Shown here one piece after another: positions 21,885 through 32,393 of a stretch of 64,000 bases of DNA. Position 1 is the stretch's first letter. Every line of letters starts with the position of its first letter. Both the position numbers and the translations under genes were made by a program. The stretch is from assembly GCA_000272025.2 (NCBI GenBank), contig AKCV02000026.1, positions 452,287 through 516,286 on the forward strand, read 5' to 3'. The notes beneath the pieces are model-generated. The model did no database searches. It worked only from the letters and a program-made list of their open reading frames with translations, and was not told where the DNA came from. The DNA comes from Imbroritus primus (lineage in GTDB: Bacteria > Pseudomonadota > Gammaproteobacteria > Burkholderiales > Burkholderiaceae).

Positions 21885-24248
21885 ATGACCGATCTGCTTG
21901 CCAATCTGAATCCCGAACAACTTGCTGCCGTGACCCTGCCGGCCGAACCGGCGCTGATCCTGGCAGGCGCGGGCAGTGGCAAGACGCGGGTGCTCACGAC
22001 CCGTATCGCGTGGCTGATCCAGACCGGGCAGGTCTCGCCCGCCGGCCTGCTGGCCGTGACTTTTACCAACAAGGCTGCCAAGGAAATGCTGGCGCGGTTG
22101 ACGGCGATGCTGCCGATCAATACGCGCGGCATGTGGGTCGGCACTTTCCACGGCCTGTGCAACCGCATGCTGCGCGCGCACTTCCGCGATGCGGGACTGC
22201 CACAGGGCTTTCAGATCCTCGATACGCAGGACCAGCAATCGGCTATCAAGCGCCTGCTCAAGTCGCTGAACGTGGACGACGAGAAGTATCCGCCGCGTAC
22301 CGTGCAGAACTTCATCAACAGCGCCAAGGAGCAGGGCCTGCGGCCGGACAAGGTGGAGGCGCACGATCCGTTCAACCGCCGCCTGGTTGAGCTGTACGTT
22401 GCCTACGACGCACAGTGCCAGCGCGAAGGCGTGGTCGATTTCGCCGAGCTGCTGCTGCGCTGCTATGAACTGCTGACCTTCAACGCGGCGATCCGCGATC
22501 ATTACCAGCGGCGTTTCAGCCACATCCTGGTCGACGAGTTCCAGGACACCAACGTGCTGCAGTACGCGTGGCTCAAGCTGCTCGCCGGCCACGGCCACAA
22601 TGCCGCCGGACCGCAGCCCAATGCGGTGTTTGCGGTAGGCGATGATGACCAGAGTATCTATGCTTTCCGCGGCGCCAACGTGGGCAATATGACGGACTTC
22701 GAACGCGAGTTCCAGGTCCGGCACATGATCAAGCTCGAGCAAAACTACCGCTCGCACGGCAATATTCTCGACACCGCCAATCACCTGATTTCCCATAACG
22801 CCCGTCGTCTCGGCAAGGATCTGCGGACCGACGCCGGCCACGGCGAGCCGGTACGCGTGTACCAGGCGGGCTCGGATGCGCTGGAGGCCGGATGGATGGT
22901 GGAAGAAATCAAGGATCTCATCGCCGGCGGCATGCTGCGTTCCGAGATCGCCTTGCTCTACCGCAGCAATGCGCAGTCCCGCATCATCGAGCATGCGCTG
23001 TTCTCGTCGGGCATCCCGTACCGGGTGTATGGCGGGTTGCGCTTCTTCGAGCGGGCGGAGGTCAAGCACGCGCTGGCGTACCTGCAATTGCTGGAGAATC
23101 CGGAGAACGACTCCGCCTTCGGACGTGTCGTGAACTTCCCTGCGCGCGGCATCGGTGCACGCTCGATCGAGCAATTGCAGGACGCGGCACGCATGGCCAA
23201 CTGCCCGCTGTTCCGTGCCGTGGCCTACGTGCCCGGCAAGGCTGGCACCAGCCTCGGCAATTTCGCGCGCCTGATTGAACAGATGCGGGCCGATACGCGT
23301 CACATGACCTTGCCGGAGACCGTCGAGCATGTGATCCACGCAAGCGGCCTGATCGCGCACTACCAGTCCGAGAAGGAAGGGCAGGATCGCATCGAGAACC
23401 TGCAGGAACTGGTGACGGCCGCGCAGGCTTTCGTCGGCGAGGAGGGGTATCGCCTCGATGCGCCGGCCTTTGCCTTGCCGCTGCGCGATGGCGATGCCGC
23501 ACCTGCACTGCCTGCCGATGGCGAGGCAGTGATCGTCGACGATGCCATCACTGCCGAGATGACGCCGATCGTCGCCTTTCTGACGCATGCCTCGCTGGAG
23601 TCCGGCGATAACCAGGCGCAGGTCGGCCAGGACGCGGTGCAGATGATGACTGTGCATGCTGCCAAGGGCCTGGAATTCAATGTGGTCTTCATCACCGGCC
23701 TGGAAGAAGGGCTGTTTCCGCACGAGAACAGCATGCTCGATCCGGGCGGGCTGGAGGAAGAGCGGCGGCTGATGTATGTGGCCATCACGCGGGCACGCCA
23801 GCGGCTGTATATGTCGTTCGCGCAGAGCCGCATGTTGCATGGGCAGACGCGCTACCACATCCGCTCGCGCTTCTTCGATGAGTTGCCGGAGCACACGCTC
23901 AAATGGCTGACGCCGCAGCAGCAGAGTTATGCACAGCAGCGTATCGGCACGGGCGGCAGTAGCTCAGGCGGTTGGGGGCGCGACTGGTTCAAGCGTCCGG
24001 ACGAAACGGGGTACACGGGCACTAAGCCGACTGGCGGCATGGATACCGGCAATGGCTATGCTGATGCCAAGCGCAGCGAAAAGACTGGTTTCCGCGTGGG
24101 GCAGTCGGTGTTCCACAACAAGTTCGGCGAAGGCAAGATCGTCGCGCTCGAGGGTGAGGGCGCGGATGCGCGCGCCCAGATCAAGTTCAAGCGGCACGAT
24201 ACCAAATGGCTGGCGCTTGGCATTGCGAAGCTTGATCCGATCGATTGA
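21885..24248 (+). CDS. uvrD: UvrD/PcrA-type superfamily 1A DNA helicase
   Basis: This is a 3'-5' ATP-dependent DNA helicase of repair and replication. The 787-residue protein starts MTDLLANLNPEQLAAV, with the Q motif LNPEQ and Walker A AGAGSGKTR near residues 28-35. The Walker B box is VDEFQDTN, motif III region is GDDDQSIYAFRGA, and motif VI is VAITRARQRLY. The C-terminus has the Tudor-like RNA-polymerase-binding domain (FRVGQSVFHNKFGEGKIVALEGEG), typical of UvrD/PcrA and absent from Rep. The frame is open upstream to 21714, but those residues are not UvrD-like. Confidence 0.94.
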   Translation: MTDLLANLNPEQLAAVTLPAEPALILAGAGSGKTRVLTTRIAWLIQTGQVSPAGLLAVTFTNKAAKEMLARLTAMLPINTRGMWVGTFHGLCNRMLRAHFRDAGLPQGFQILDTQDQQSAIKRLLKSLNVDDEKYPPRTVQNFINSAKEQGLRPDKVEAHDPFNRRLVELYVAYDAQCQREGVVDFAELLLRCYELLTFNAAIRDHYQRRFSHILVDEFQDTNVLQYAWLKLLAGHGHNAAGPQPNAVFAVGDDDQSIYAFRGANVGNMTDFEREFQVRHMIKLEQNYRSHGNILDTANHLISHNARRLGKDLRTDAGHGEPVRVYQAGSDALEAGWMVEEIKDLIAGGMLRSEIALLYRSNAQSRIIEHALFSSGIPYRVYGGLRFFERAEVKHALAYLQLLENPENDSAFGRVVNFPARGIGARSIEQLQDAARMANCPLFRAVAYVPGKAGTSLGNFARLIEQMRADTRHMTLPETVEHVIHASGLIAHYQSEKEGQDRIENLQELVTAAQAFVGEEGYRLDAPAFALPLRDGDAAPALPADGEAVIVDDAITAEMTPIVAFLTHASLESGDNQAQVGQDAVQMMTVHAAKGLEFNVVFITGLEEGLFPHENSMLDPGGLEEERRLMYVAITRARQRLYMSFAQSRMLHGQTRYHIRSRFFDELPEHTLKWLTPQQQSYAQQRIGTGGSSSGGWGRDWFKRPDETGYTGTKPTGGMDTGNGYADAKRSEKTGFRVGQSVFHNKFGEGKIVALEGEGADARAQIKFKRHDTKWLALGIAKLDPID

Positions 24249-24267
24249 GCGCACGGCCACGGAAAGC

Positions 24268-24295
24268 AAAAAGCGCCGCACAGGCGGGGCTTTTT
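24268..24295. terminator. Bidirectional terminator between uvrD and the Rieske gene
   Basis: AAAAAGC (24268-24274) and GCTTTTT (24289-24295) enclose a G+C-rich inner stem (CCGC with GGCGG, one mismatch). The A-run and U-run flank the stem on both strands, which suits the two convergent genes. Confidence 0.8.
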
Positions 24296-24343
24296 CATGG
24301 CGGATTGACGTATCGCTGCTGCAGCGGTTGCCGCGCCAGGGGA

Positions 24344-25444
24344 TCAGCCGATCCGCATCTCGCGCCGGTACCACTCATGGAAGTGCTGCATGCCGTCTTC
24401 CATGGGCGACTGATACGGACCGACCTCGTTGACACCCCGTGCCATGAGAATGGCGCGGCCGGCATCCATGCGTTCGGCGATCTCGTCGTCTTCAATGCAG
24501 GTTTCCATGTAGGCGGCGCGTTCTGCCTCGACGAATTCGCGTTCGAAGAGCACGGCTTCCTCGGGGTAGTAGAACTCCACGACGTTGCGTGTCTTGCGCG
24601 GGCCCAGCGGGTGCAGCGTCGACACCACCAGCACGTTCGGGTACCACTCGACCATGATGTTGGGGAAGTAGGTCAGCCAGATCGCACCTTGCTTGGGCAA
24701 CTCGCCGCGGTTGAAGTGCATGATCGCGTCGTGCCACTTTTTGTACGCCGGCGTGCCGGGGCGGCGCAGACCGGCGTTCAGGCCGACGGTCTGCACGCTG
24801 TACCAGTCGCCGAACTCCCAGACCAGGTCGTCACACGTCACGAAGTTGCCAAGGCCCGGATGGAACGGCTCGACGTGGTAGTCCTCCAGGTAGACCTCGA
24901 TGAAGGTCTTCCAGTTGTAGTTGCAGTCATGGACCTCGACATGGTCGAGCATGTAGCCGCTGAAATCGAGATCCTTGGCGACGCCCAGGCGGGCCAGGTC
25001 GGCGCGCACGTCGCGCTTGCCGTCGAACAGCAGGCCATTCCAGTTCTGCAATGGCGAGCGGCCCAGATTCAGGCATGGCTGTTCGCTGAAATGCGGTGCG
25101 CCGAGCAGTTCGCCCTTCAGGTCGTAGGTCCAGCGGTGCAGCGGGCAGACGATGTTCGTGGCATTGCCCCGGCCATTCAGCATGACAGCCTGGCGATGGC
25201 GGCAGACATTCGACAACAGTTCTATGTCGTCACCGTTGCGAACGAGGATGCGGCCTTCGTTCTCGGCCGGCAGCGCATGGTAATCGCCGGATTCCGGCAC
25301 CATCAGCGCGTGGCCGACGTACCCGGGGCCCGGTTTGAACAGCAGGTCCAGCTCTTGTTGATGCAGTGCCTCGTCAAAGTATGCGGTGACGGGCAACTGG
25401 GTTTCGGATGGCACCAGTTTCAGCGCGGTGCTGAGATTGGACAT
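24344..25444 (-). CDS. Rieske [2Fe-2S] ring-hydroxylating-type oxygenase, alpha subunit
   Basis: This is a 366-residue Rieske non-heme iron oxygenase. The cluster ligands C81-x-H83 and C100-x2-H103 are in NVCRHRQ and NIVCPLHRW. The mononuclear iron site is in NWKTFIEVYLEDYHVEPFHPG (H190 and H195). The single alpha subunit without a neighbouring beta subunit, ferredoxin or reductase suggests the class that includes choline monooxygenase-like and demethylating enzymes; the substrate is unknown. ATG 25444 is preceded by GGGAGTGGGG and gives a normal N-terminus. The gene is isolated, convergent with uvrD and divergent from xseB. Confidence 0.88.
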   Translation of the reverse strand: MSNLSTALKLVPSETQLPVTAYFDEALHQQELDLLFKPGPGYVGHALMVPESGDYHALPAENEGRILVRNGDDIELLSNVCRHRQAVMLNGRGNATNIVCPLHRWTYDLKGELLGAPHFSEQPCLNLGRSPLQNWNGLLFDGKRDVRADLARLGVAKDLDFSGYMLDHVEVHDCNYNWKTFIEVYLEDYHVEPFHPGLGNFVTCDDLVWEFGDWYSVQTVGLNAGLRRPGTPAYKKWHDAIMHFNRGELPKQGAIWLTYFPNIMVEWYPNVLVVSTLHPLGPRKTRNVVEFYYPEEAVLFEREFVEAERAAYMETCIEDDEIAERMDAGRAILMARGVNEVGPYQSPMEDGMQHFHEWYRREMRIG

Positions 25445-25721
25445 TATCCCCACTCCCAAATAAGGTGAAAGCAGTGAACAACCCAACCATCGAAAAATCG
25501 ATATGGGACAAACAGCCCTGATTTGACGCCGAAACGCTGCGTCGGTTCACGGCAAAAGGGAAATTGTACCCCAGGCAAGCCCGGCTGTGCCCGTCTGCAA
25601 GGGCTTTTGCGTGCATTTTTGCGCGCGTTGGCAGGCGGTTCGCCGGGCAATTGCCGTAGAATACGAGATTCCCGCCGGATGGACCGCTGCGGGACAGATT
25701 ACATCCAGGACCTTGTTGGGC

Positions 25722-25991
25722 ATGCCGAAAGCCAAAACCCTCCCGGACACGCTCCCGGAAGCCGTTGCCGCACCAGCTTCGTACGAGGCTGCCATGGCGG
25801 AACTCGATACCCTGGTGGCATCGATGGAGAGCGGTGAGTTGCCGCTGGAAGCCTCGCTCGCCGCCTACCGGCGCGGCGCCGAGCTGGTGAAGTACTGTCA
25901 GCAGGTGCTGGAACGCGTGGAGCAGCAGGTGCGCGTGCTCGAGGGCGAGTCGCTGAAGCCGCTGACTGCGGCAGAGGATGATGTGGCATGA
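25722..25991 (+). CDS. xseB: Exodeoxyribonuclease VII small subunit
   Basis: XseB is the small helical subunit of exonuclease VII and activates XseA, which is not in this window. The 89-residue product contains the family signature [39 protein letters not shown] 25722 gives the usual length with a short N-terminal tail; a longer reading to 25587 is shadow. Its stop overlaps the ispA ATG by 4 nt, so translation is probably coupled. It opens the xseB-ispA-dxs run. Confidence 0.92.
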   Translation: MPKAKTLPDTLPEAVAAPASYEAAMAELDTLVASMESGELPLEASLAAYRRGAELVKYCQQVLERVEQQVRVLEGESLKPLTAAEDDVA

Positions 25992-26890
25992 GCGGCTTCG
26001 ACGCCTGGGTCAACGCCATCGCCGCCCGTACTGAAACCGCTCTCGACCATTACCTGCCGCCAGCGGATACCGTGCCGGCGCGCCTGCACGAGGCCATGCG
26101 CTATGCGGCGCTGGGCGGCGGCAAGCGTGTGCGGCCGCTGCTGGTGCATGCGGCCGGGGCCGTGTCCGGTGCCACGCCGGCGGCACTCGATGCCGCTGCA
26201 GCCGCGGTCGAAATGATCCACGCCTATTCGCTGGTGCACGACGATATGCCGTGCATGGATGACGACGATTTGCGCCGGGGTCGCCCGACGGTGCACAAGG
26301 CCTATGACGAAGCCACCGCGTTGCTGGTTGGCGACGCGCTGCAGACGCAGGCGTTCGAAGTGCTGGCTGGCGGTGACGGTGGCACAGACCTGGCCGCAGG
26401 TGTGCGGCTGGCGCTGGTCGTGGAGCTGGCGCAGGCCTCGGGCTCGCAGGGAATGGCCGGCGGGCAGGCGATCGATCTCCAAAGCGTGGGGCTGGCGCTG
26501 TCGCGCGAGGCGCTCGAAACCATGCACCGCAAGAAGACCGGTGCGCTGCTGCGCGCCAGCGTGCGGATGGGGGGATTGTGCGGCAACCTCTCGGGCGACG
26601 CACGCGGTCTGCTGGACCGCTATGCGCAGGCAATGGGCCTGGCCTTCCAGGTGGTCGACGATATTCTGGACGTGACGGCCGATACCGCCACGTTGGGCAA
26701 GACGGCGGGCAAGGATGCCGCACACGACAAGCCCACCTACGTTTCGCTGCTCGGGCTCGATGAGGCCCGCGCGCTGGCTGGCCGTCTGCGCGACGAGGCG
26801 CATGCCGCGCTCGATGCCTTGGCGGGCAGCGGTGACGGCGGGTTGCGGCTGCGCCAGCTGGCCGACCTGATCGTTCTGCGAACCCACTGA
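25988..26890 (+). CDS. ispA: Farnesyl diphosphate synthase (polyprenyl synthetase)
   Basis: This enzyme condenses IPP with DMAPP and GPP to give farnesyl diphosphate for quinone and undecaprenyl synthesis. The 300-residue protein is the normal IspA length. The first Asp-rich motif is [16 protein letters not shown] (85-100), with CLD-type spacing. The second is DDILD at 224-228. [10 protein letters not shown] lies at 43-52. It overlaps xseB by 4 nt and is followed after 21 nt by dxs, so the DXP isoprenoid pathway and the prenyl chain step are co-expressed. Confidence 0.95.
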   Translation: MSGFDAWVNAIAARTETALDHYLPPADTVPARLHEAMRYAALGGGKRVRPLLVHAAGAVSGATPAALDAAAAAVEMIHAYSLVHDDMPCMDDDDLRRGRPTVHKAYDEATALLVGDALQTQAFEVLAGGDGGTDLAAGVRLALVVELAQASGSQGMAGGQAIDLQSVGLALSREALETMHRKKTGALLRASVRMGGLCGNLSGDARGLLDRYAQAMGLAFQVVDDILDVTADTATLGKTAGKDAAHDKPTYVSLLGLDEARALAGRLRDEAHAALDALAGSGDGGLRLRQLADLIVLRTH

Positions 26891-26911
26891 TACCGGGCCC
26901 GGCCGGGCACC

Positions 26912-28840
26912 ATGACGATGACGTACGAGCTTCTGAATACCATTGATTCCCCATCCGACCTGCGCAAGCTGGACCGTCGGCAACTGCCGGCGCTGGCCGA
27001 TCAGCTGCGGCAGTTCGTGCTGGAATCGGTCTCGCAGACTGGGGGGCACTTGTCTTCCAACCTGGGTACGGTCGAACTGACCATTGCCCTGCACTACGTG
27101 TTCAACACGCCTGAAGACCGCGTCGTATGGGATGTCGGCCACCAGAGCTATCCGCACAAGATCCTGACGGGCCGGCGCGAACGGATGCATACGCTGCGCC
27201 AGCTCGATGGCATCTCCGGTTTTCCCCGCCGCAGCGAAAGCGAGTACGACACCTTCGGTACGGCGCATTCGTCCACCTCGATTTCTGCGGCACTCGGCAT
27301 GGCGCTGGGCGCCAAGACCAAGGGCGAGGACCGTGTGGCCATTGCCGTGATCGGTGATGGGGCGATGACGGCCGGCATGGCCTTCGAGGCGATGAACAAC
27401 GCTGGTGTGTATCGCGACGTGCCGCTGCTGGTCATCCTCAACGACAACGATATGTCGATCTCGCCGCCCGTCGGCGCGCTCAACCGTTATCTGGCGCGTC
27501 TGATGAGCGGGCGTTTCTACGCTGCCACCAAGAAGGGCATCGAGAAAGTCCTGTCGGTGGCGCCGCCAGTACTCGAGTTCGCCAAGCGCTTCGAAGAGCA
27601 TGCCAAGGGCATGCTGGTGCCGGCGACGATGTTCGAGGAATTCGGCTTCAACTATATCGGTCCCATCGACGGGCACGATCTCGAATCGCTGGTGCCGACC
27701 CTGCAGAACATCCGCGAACTGGCCCATGCCGGACGCGGTCCGCAGTTCCTGCACGTGGTGACGCGCAAGGGCCAAGGCTACAAGCTGGCGGAAGCGGATC
27801 CGGTGCTGTACCACGGACCCGGCAAGTTCGATCCGGCGGAAGGCATCCGCCCTGCCGCCAAGCCGAGCCGTCCTGCCTACACCAAGGTGTTCGGCGACTG
27901 GCTGTGCGACATGGCTGCCGCTGATGCGCGCCTTGTTGGCATCACGCCGGCGATGCGTGAAGGCTCGGGCATGGTGGAGTTCGAGCGCCGCTTCCCGGAC
28001 CGCTACTATGACGTCGGCATCGCCGAGCAGCATGCCGTCACGTTTGCCGGCGGGCTGGCGTGCGAAGGCATGAAGCCTGTGGTGGCGATCTACTCGACCT
28101 TCCTGCAGCGGGCCTACGACCAGCTGATTCATGATGTCGCGCTGCAGAACCTGCCGGTGCTGTTCGCGCTCGACCGCGCGGGACTGGTTGGCGCGGACGG
28201 TGCGACACACGCCGGCGCATACGACATTGCCTACCTGCGTTGCATCCCCAACATGCTGATCATGACGCCGGCGGACGAGAACGAATGCCGTCAGATGCTC
28301 ACTACGGGTTTTCGTCACGATGGCCCGGCCTCCGTGCGCTACCCGCGTGGCGCAGGACCCGGCGTGGCCGTCGATGCGGCATTGAGCGCGCTGCCCGTCG
28401 GCAAGGGTGAAGTGCGCCGTACCGGCCATGCACCGGCCGGACAGCGTACCGCGATCCTGGCGTTCGGTTCGATGCTGCATCCGGCGCTCGCAGCCGGTGA
28501 GGCACTCGATGCGACGGTGGTCAACATGCGCTTCGTCAAGCCGCTCGATGTGGAGCTGCTGCGCACGCTCGCTGCAGACCACGACCGGTTTGTGACAGTG
28601 GAAGAGGGCTGCGTGATGGGTGGCGCGGGCTCCGCCTGCCTGGAAGCGCTGGCCGCGATGGATATCGCGTTGCCCGTGCTGCAGCTGGGCCTGCCCGACC
28701 GTTTTGTCGATCATGGCGATCCGGCATTGCTGCTGGCCCAGTGCGGCCTTGATGCCAAGGGTATCGAGGCCTCCATCCGGAAGGCCTGGCCCACGCTGGC
28801 CGCAGCGTCAGGCGTGGCGCCCAGCAGCCGGAGCGCGTGA
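26912..28840 (+). CDS. dxs: 1-deoxy-D-xylulose-5-phosphate synthase
   Basis: This TPP-dependent enzyme makes DXP from pyruvate and glyceraldehyde-3-phosphate, the first step of the non-mevalonate isoprenoid pathway. It also supplies thiamine and pyridoxal synthesis. The protein has 642 residues. The TPP motif is [18 protein letters not shown] in the first third, [15 protein letters not shown] is near residue 72, and the transketolase-like pyrimidine domain shows [17 protein letters not shown]. Two ATGs six bases apart (26912, 26918) are possible starts. It closes the xseB-ispA-dxs run; folE2 lies 227 nt further on. Confidence 0.96.
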   Translation: MTMTYELLNTIDSPSDLRKLDRRQLPALADQLRQFVLESVSQTGGHLSSNLGTVELTIALHYVFNTPEDRVVWDVGHQSYPHKILTGRRERMHTLRQLDGISGFPRRSESEYDTFGTAHSSTSISAALGMALGAKTKGEDRVAIAVIGDGAMTAGMAFEAMNNAGVYRDVPLLVILNDNDMSISPPVGALNRYLARLMSGRFYAATKKGIEKVLSVAPPVLEFAKRFEEHAKGMLVPATMFEEFGFNYIGPIDGHDLESLVPTLQNIRELAHAGRGPQFLHVVTRKGQGYKLAEADPVLYHGPGKFDPAEGIRPAAKPSRPAYTKVFGDWLCDMAAADARLVGITPAMREGSGMVEFERRFPDRYYDVGIAEQHAVTFAGGLACEGMKPVVAIYSTFLQRAYDQLIHDVALQNLPVLFALDRAGLVGADGATHAGAYDIAYLRCIPNMLIMTPADENECRQMLTTGFRHDGPASVRYPRGAGPGVAVDAALSALPVGKGEVRRTGHAPAGQRTAILAFGSMLHPALAAGEALDATVVNMRFVKPLDVELLRTLAADHDRFVTVEEGCVMGGAGSACLEALAAMDIALPVLQLGLPDRFVDHGDPALLLAQCGLDAKGIEASIRKAWPTLAAASGVAPSSRSA

Positions 28841-28847
28841 GCTCCCA

Positions 28848-28872
28848 GGTCGATAGTTTAAATCTATCGACC
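28848..28872. promoter_or_regulatory. Perfect 9-bp inverted repeat between dxs and folE2
   Basis: Arms GGTCGATAG (28848-28856) and CTATCGACC (28864-28872) flank a 7-nt A+T-only centre, only 7 nt past the dxs stop. No U-run follows. It could be an operator for a dimeric regulator or an RNA hairpin ending dxs. A weaker hairpin followed by TTTTT lies at 28901-28921 and may be the real dxs terminator. Confidence 0.5.
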
Positions 28873-29067
28873 GTACGTAATACATGGGTTTAGGCCCATA
28901 GCGGGCATCCTGCGGGTTTTTCCCTTACACTGTGCCGTAGTCATCTGTCGCAGTCGCAAAAGGGAAGACTTGTGGGTAATCCATGAGAATCCGTTTTGCG
29001 GTTTCAGACTCGTTGCGAGGCCCGGCATTCTGCGAGCGGGCCACGACCGTAGAGGAAACCAGGTCTC

Positions 29068-29871
29068 ATGAACGATATCAATCCCGCTTTTGTGATGCCG
29101 GATGTCCAGTCCACACCGGATACCCGCCAGATTCCTATCCAGCGCGTCGGCGTGCGCGGCGTACGCTACCCGTTTTCACTTGAAACCCCGCAAGGCGTGC
29201 AGGCCACGGTCGGCACGTTCAATCTGGATGTGCATCTGCCGGCCGACCAGAAGGGCACGCACATGTCGCGTTTCGTCGCCCTGCTGGAAAACCAGAAGGG
29301 TCCGCTGAGCCTGGTCGGCTTCAACGGCCTGGTCGAGGACATGCTGCAGCGGCTCGAGGCCGAGGCTGGCCGTATCGAGGTGACATTCCCATATTTCATC
29401 AACAAGACTGCGCCTGTGTCTGGCGTGCAGTCGCTGCTCGACTATGAAGTGACGCTGATCGGCGAGATCCGTGACGGCAAGTCGACGCTGTCAATGAAGG
29501 CACTGGTACCGGTGACGAGCCTGTGCCCGTGTTCCAAGCAGATCTCACAGTACGGCGCGCACAACCAGCGCTCGCATATCACCATGCATGTCGAACTGGT
29601 GGCCGACCTGCCGGTCGAGGAACTGGTGCGCATGGCCGAGGAAGAGGCCTCGTGCGAACTGTGGGGCCTGCTCAAGCGTCCGGATGAGAAGTTCGTAACT
29701 GAGCGTGCCTACGAGAATCCCAAGTTCGTGGAAGATCTGGTGCGTGATATCGCCATGCGCCTGAATCGCGACGACCGCATCGTGGCCTATGTGCTGGAAG
29801 CGGAAAATTTCGAGTCGATCCACAACCACAGCGCCTATGCCGTAATCGAGCGTGACAAGCGCAAGGCTTGA
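29068..29871 (+). CDS. folE2: GTP cyclohydrolase I, type IB (FolE2)
   Basis: This is the alternative, zinc-independent GTP cyclohydrolase that makes dihydroneopterin triphosphate, the first step of folate and queuosine synthesis. The 267-residue protein is of FolE2 length. The metal/catalytic site is [19 protein letters not shown], with cysteines at 153 and 155. FolE2 genes are often induced by zinc limitation through Zur, but I see no clear Zur box. AGAGGAAACCAGG precedes ATG 29068. It lies downstream of dxs in the same direction and ends at a stable hairpin. Confidence 0.94.
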   Translation: MNDINPAFVMPDVQSTPDTRQIPIQRVGVRGVRYPFSLETPQGVQATVGTFNLDVHLPADQKGTHMSRFVALLENQKGPLSLVGFNGLVEDMLQRLEAEAGRIEVTFPYFINKTAPVSGVQSLLDYEVTLIGEIRDGKSTLSMKALVPVTSLCPCSKQISQYGAHNQRSHITMHVELVADLPVEELVRMAEEEASCELWGLLKRPDEKFVTERAYENPKFVEDLVRDIAMRLNRDDRIVAYVLEAENFESIHNHSAYAVIERDKRKA

Positions 29872-29899
29872 TCGGTTCGCTCCGTTCGGTGTTTCCCCG

Positions 29900-29923
29900 A
29901 CATTCCCGCTACGGCGGGAATGT
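29900..29923 (+). terminator. Hairpin terminator after folE2
   Basis: ACATTCCCGC (29900-29909) and GCGGGAATGT (29914-29923) form a perfect 10-bp stem closed by a TACG loop on a C-G pair (a UNCG-class tetraloop). A short interrupted U-run (TGCTTTG) follows. It separates the convergent folE2 and tsaD genes. Confidence 0.75.
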
Positions 29924-29969
29924 TGCTTTGGGGCGTTGGTTTTTCTCTCCGGCGCGAGGGGTCGCGCTA

Positions 29970-31010
29970 TCAACCTGCTACCGGTGCCGGGATACGGATA
30001 TCCTCCAGATCCCAGCGCGGCGTGATGCCGAAACCGTAGCCATCCTGAACCTGCTCCGGATCGGCCTGCAGGCGCATGGCGCCGGCAAAGGCGATCATCG
30101 CACCGTTGTCGGTACAGAATGCCAGTTCCGGGTAGTACACCTTCAGCCCGCGCCGCTGCGCGTCATGGTTGAGGCGCGCGCGCAGCTGGGTATTGGCGCC
30201 CACGCCGCCGGCGACCCCCAGCCGTTTCAGGCGCGTCTGCTTCAGTGCTGCCAGCGCCTTGCCGGCCAGTACATCCACAGCAGCATCGACGAAGGCGCGT
30301 GCCAGGTTGGCGCGGTCCTGCTCGCACACATTGCCGAGCTTGCGCACCTGGGTCAGCACCGCCGTCTTGAGTCCCGCAAAGGAAAAATCCAGATTGCCCG
30401 AATGCAGCATCGGGCGCGGCAATTCGTAGGCGCCCTCGATCCCGAATTCAGCCAGCCGCGAGACCGCCGGGCCACCTGGGTAGTCGAGACCGAGCAGTTT
30501 GGCGGTCTTGTCGAAGGCCTCGCCGGCCGCATCGTCGAGCGTTTCGCCTAGCAGCGTGTACTGGCCGACGCCGTCGACGCGCATCAGCTGCGTGTGGCCG
30601 CCCGATACCAGCAGCGCCACGAACGGGAACGCCGGCGGATCGGAGGCCAGCAACGGTGACAGCAGATGGCCTTCCAGATGATGCACGCCGATCATCGGCA
30701 CCCGCAGGGCGTAGCCCAGGGCGTTGGCGAACGATGCCCCGACCAGCAACGCGCCGGCCAGGCCGGGGCCGCGCGTATAGGCGATCGCATCGATGTCAGC
30801 ACGGGTGCGTCCGGCGCGCTGCAGGACCTCGTTCAGTAGTGGCACCACGCGACGGATATGGTCGCGCGAGGCCAGTTCCGGCACGACGCCGCCGTAGGCC
30901 CGGTGCATGGCGATCTGCGAGTGCAGGGCATGTGCCAGCAGGCCGTCGGTCGTGTCATACAGGGCCAGGCCGGTTTCATCGCAGGAAGATTCGACACCGA
31001 GAACGAGCAT
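29970..31010 (-). CDS. tsaD: tRNA N6-threonylcarbamoyladenosine (t6A37) synthase subunit TsaD
   Basis: TsaD transfers the threonylcarbamoyl group to A37 of ANN-decoding tRNAs, together with TsaB and TsaE, which are encoded elsewhere. The 346-residue protein starts [14 protein letters not shown], the invariant ASKHA opening. The metal-binding HHLEGH motif is near residues 112-117. VSGGHTQL and [13 protein letters not shown] are also conserved. ATG 31010 is chosen over 31052 because family members start at MLVLG. It is next to rpsU across a 2-kb gap, as in many proteobacteria, but on the opposite strand. Confidence 0.96.
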   Translation of the reverse strand: MLVLGVESSCDETGLALYDTTDGLLAHALHSQIAMHRAYGGVVPELASRDHIRRVVPLLNEVLQRAGRTRADIDAIAYTRGPGLAGALLVGASFANALGYALRVPMIGVHHLEGHLLSPLLASDPPAFPFVALLVSGGHTQLMRVDGVGQYTLLGETLDDAAGEAFDKTAKLLGLDYPGGPAVSRLAEFGIEGAYELPRPMLHSGNLDFSFAGLKTAVLTQVRKLGNVCEQDRANLARAFVDAAVDVLAGKALAALKQTRLKRLGVAGGVGANTQLRARLNHDAQRRGLKVYYPELAFCTDNGAMIAFAGAMRLQADPEQVQDGYGFGITPRWDLEDIRIPAPVAG

Positions 31011-31083
31011 GGGAACAGCGCAGGAATGACAAGGATGCGCGCAGCGTAGCACAAGCCGGCCATGCCGGTGCGGGCGGCTCCGT

Positions 31084-31089
31084 TACAAT
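31084..31089 (+). promoter_or_regulatory. Candidate -10 box for the flavoprotein gene
   Basis: TACAAT lies 32 nt upstream of the flavoprotein ATG in the short tsaD-flavoprotein divergent spacer. No clear -35 is seen. Confidence 0.4.
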
Positions 31090-31121
31090 GCGCGTCATTC
31101 TGTTTCTGGATGGTGAATCGA

Positions 31122-32324
31122 ATGTCCCGCTACGATCTGGCCGTGATTGGCGCAGGCGCTGCCGGCATGATGTGCGCGGGGGTGGCCGGGCAGCTGGGCA
31201 GCCGCGTGCTGCTGCTGGACCACGCGACCCGGCTGGGCGAAAAGATCCGCATCTCGGGCGGCGGGCGCTGCAACTTCACTAACCTGCATGCCTCGCCGGC
31301 CAATTTTTTGTCGCAGAATCCCCATTTCTGCCGCTCCGCGCTGGCGCGCTACACGCCACAAGACTTTCTTGACCTGCTGCGCAGGCATGGCATCGCCTGG
31401 CACGAGAAGCACAAAGGCCAACTGTTCTGCAACGATAGCGCCGAGGACATCATCGCCATGCTGCGCGCGGAATGCGCCGCCGGCGACGTGGCGCTGCGCA
31501 GCGGCTGCACAATCCAGGCGGTGCGCCGGGCGGGCGATGACTTCGAGATCGACACCACCCAGGGCGTGTTTCGCAGCCGGCAACTGGTGGTGGCCACCGG
31601 CGGGTTGTCCATCCCCAAGATCGGTGCGACGGACTTCGGCTACCGGCTGGCGCGCCAGTTCGGACTGCACATCATCGAAACCCGGCCGGCGCTGGTTCCG
31701 CTAACGTTTCCGGCCGAGGCTTGGGCGCCATTCGCGCAATTGTCCGGCATCGCCCTCGATTGCCAGCTGAGTACCGGCGCAGGCAAGGGCAAAGGCAGTT
31801 TCCGCGAAGACCTGCTGCTGACCCATCGCGGCCTGTCCGGGCCGGCCATCCTGCAGATTTCCAGCTACTGGCAGCCGGGCACCGCCATTGCGGTCGACCT
31901 GTTGCCCGACGACGATGCCGTGGAGTGGCTGCTGGGCGAAAAACAGGCCACGCGCCGCCATCTCAACAACGTGCTGGCGCAGCGCCTGCCTGCCCGGCTG
32001 GCCGATGCCTGGTGCGCCATGGAAGGGGTGTCCCCCACGGCGCCACTTGGCGAACTGCCAGACAAGGCCCTGCGACGCCTTGGCGAACGGCTGAACCGCT
32101 GGGAACTCCGGCCGTCCGGCTCGGAGGGCTACCGCAAGGCCGAGGTCACACTGGGCGGCGTCGATACCCGCGCCCTGTCATCTGCGACGATGATGGCGGA
32201 GTCGGTGCCTGGCCTCTATATGATCGGCGAAGTCGTCGATGTCACCGGCTGGCTTGGCGGATACAACTTTCAATGGGCGTGGGCATCGGCAGTCGCGGCA
32301 GCGCGCGCGGCAGCCGCGTACTAG
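31122..32324 (+). CDS. HI0933/YhiN-type FAD-dependent oxidoreductase
   Basis: This is a 400-residue flavoprotein of the HI0933 (YhiN/BaiN) family. The dinucleotide-binding loop AVIGAGAAGMMCAG starts at residue 7, the signature GEKIRISGGGRCNFTN is near residue 40, and the C-terminal FAD contact GEVVDVTGWLGGYNFQWAWASG-like segment is present. The physiological reaction is not settled for most members. ATG 31122 opens directly into the Rossmann strand; an extension to 31062 is not family-like. It is a single gene, divergent from tsaD. Confidence 0.9.
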   Translation: MSRYDLAVIGAGAAGMMCAGVAGQLGSRVLLLDHATRLGEKIRISGGGRCNFTNLHASPANFLSQNPHFCRSALARYTPQDFLDLLRRHGIAWHEKHKGQLFCNDSAEDIIAMLRAECAAGDVALRSGCTIQAVRRAGDDFEIDTTQGVFRSRQLVVATGGLSIPKIGATDFGYRLARQFGLHIIETRPALVPLTFPAEAWAPFAQLSGIALDCQLSTGAGKGKGSFREDLLLTHRGLSGPAILQISSYWQPGTAIAVDLLPDDDAVEWLLGEKQATRRHLNNVLAQRLPARLADAWCAMEGVSPTAPLGELPDKALRRLGERLNRWELRPSGSEGYRKAEVTLGGVDTRALSSATMMAESVPGLYMIGEVVDVTGWLGGYNFQWAWASAVAAARAAAAY

Positions 32325-32393
32325 CCGGGTGGGTTGGGGTGCGTTGTACTGGCACGCGAGCCGCTTTATCGCGGCCGCACATGAGGAGCTGAC

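Noticed and set aside
25898..28714. A 938-codon minus-strand open frame opposite ispA and dxs
   Set aside because: It has no start signal or domain and the plus strand encodes two clear isoprenoid enzymes.
28841..29067. Possible ZTP/THF riboswitch or Zur box upstream of folE2
   Set aside because: None of the conserved riboswitch motifs or a GTTATA-type Zur palindrome could be found; only an unrelated inverted repeat is present.
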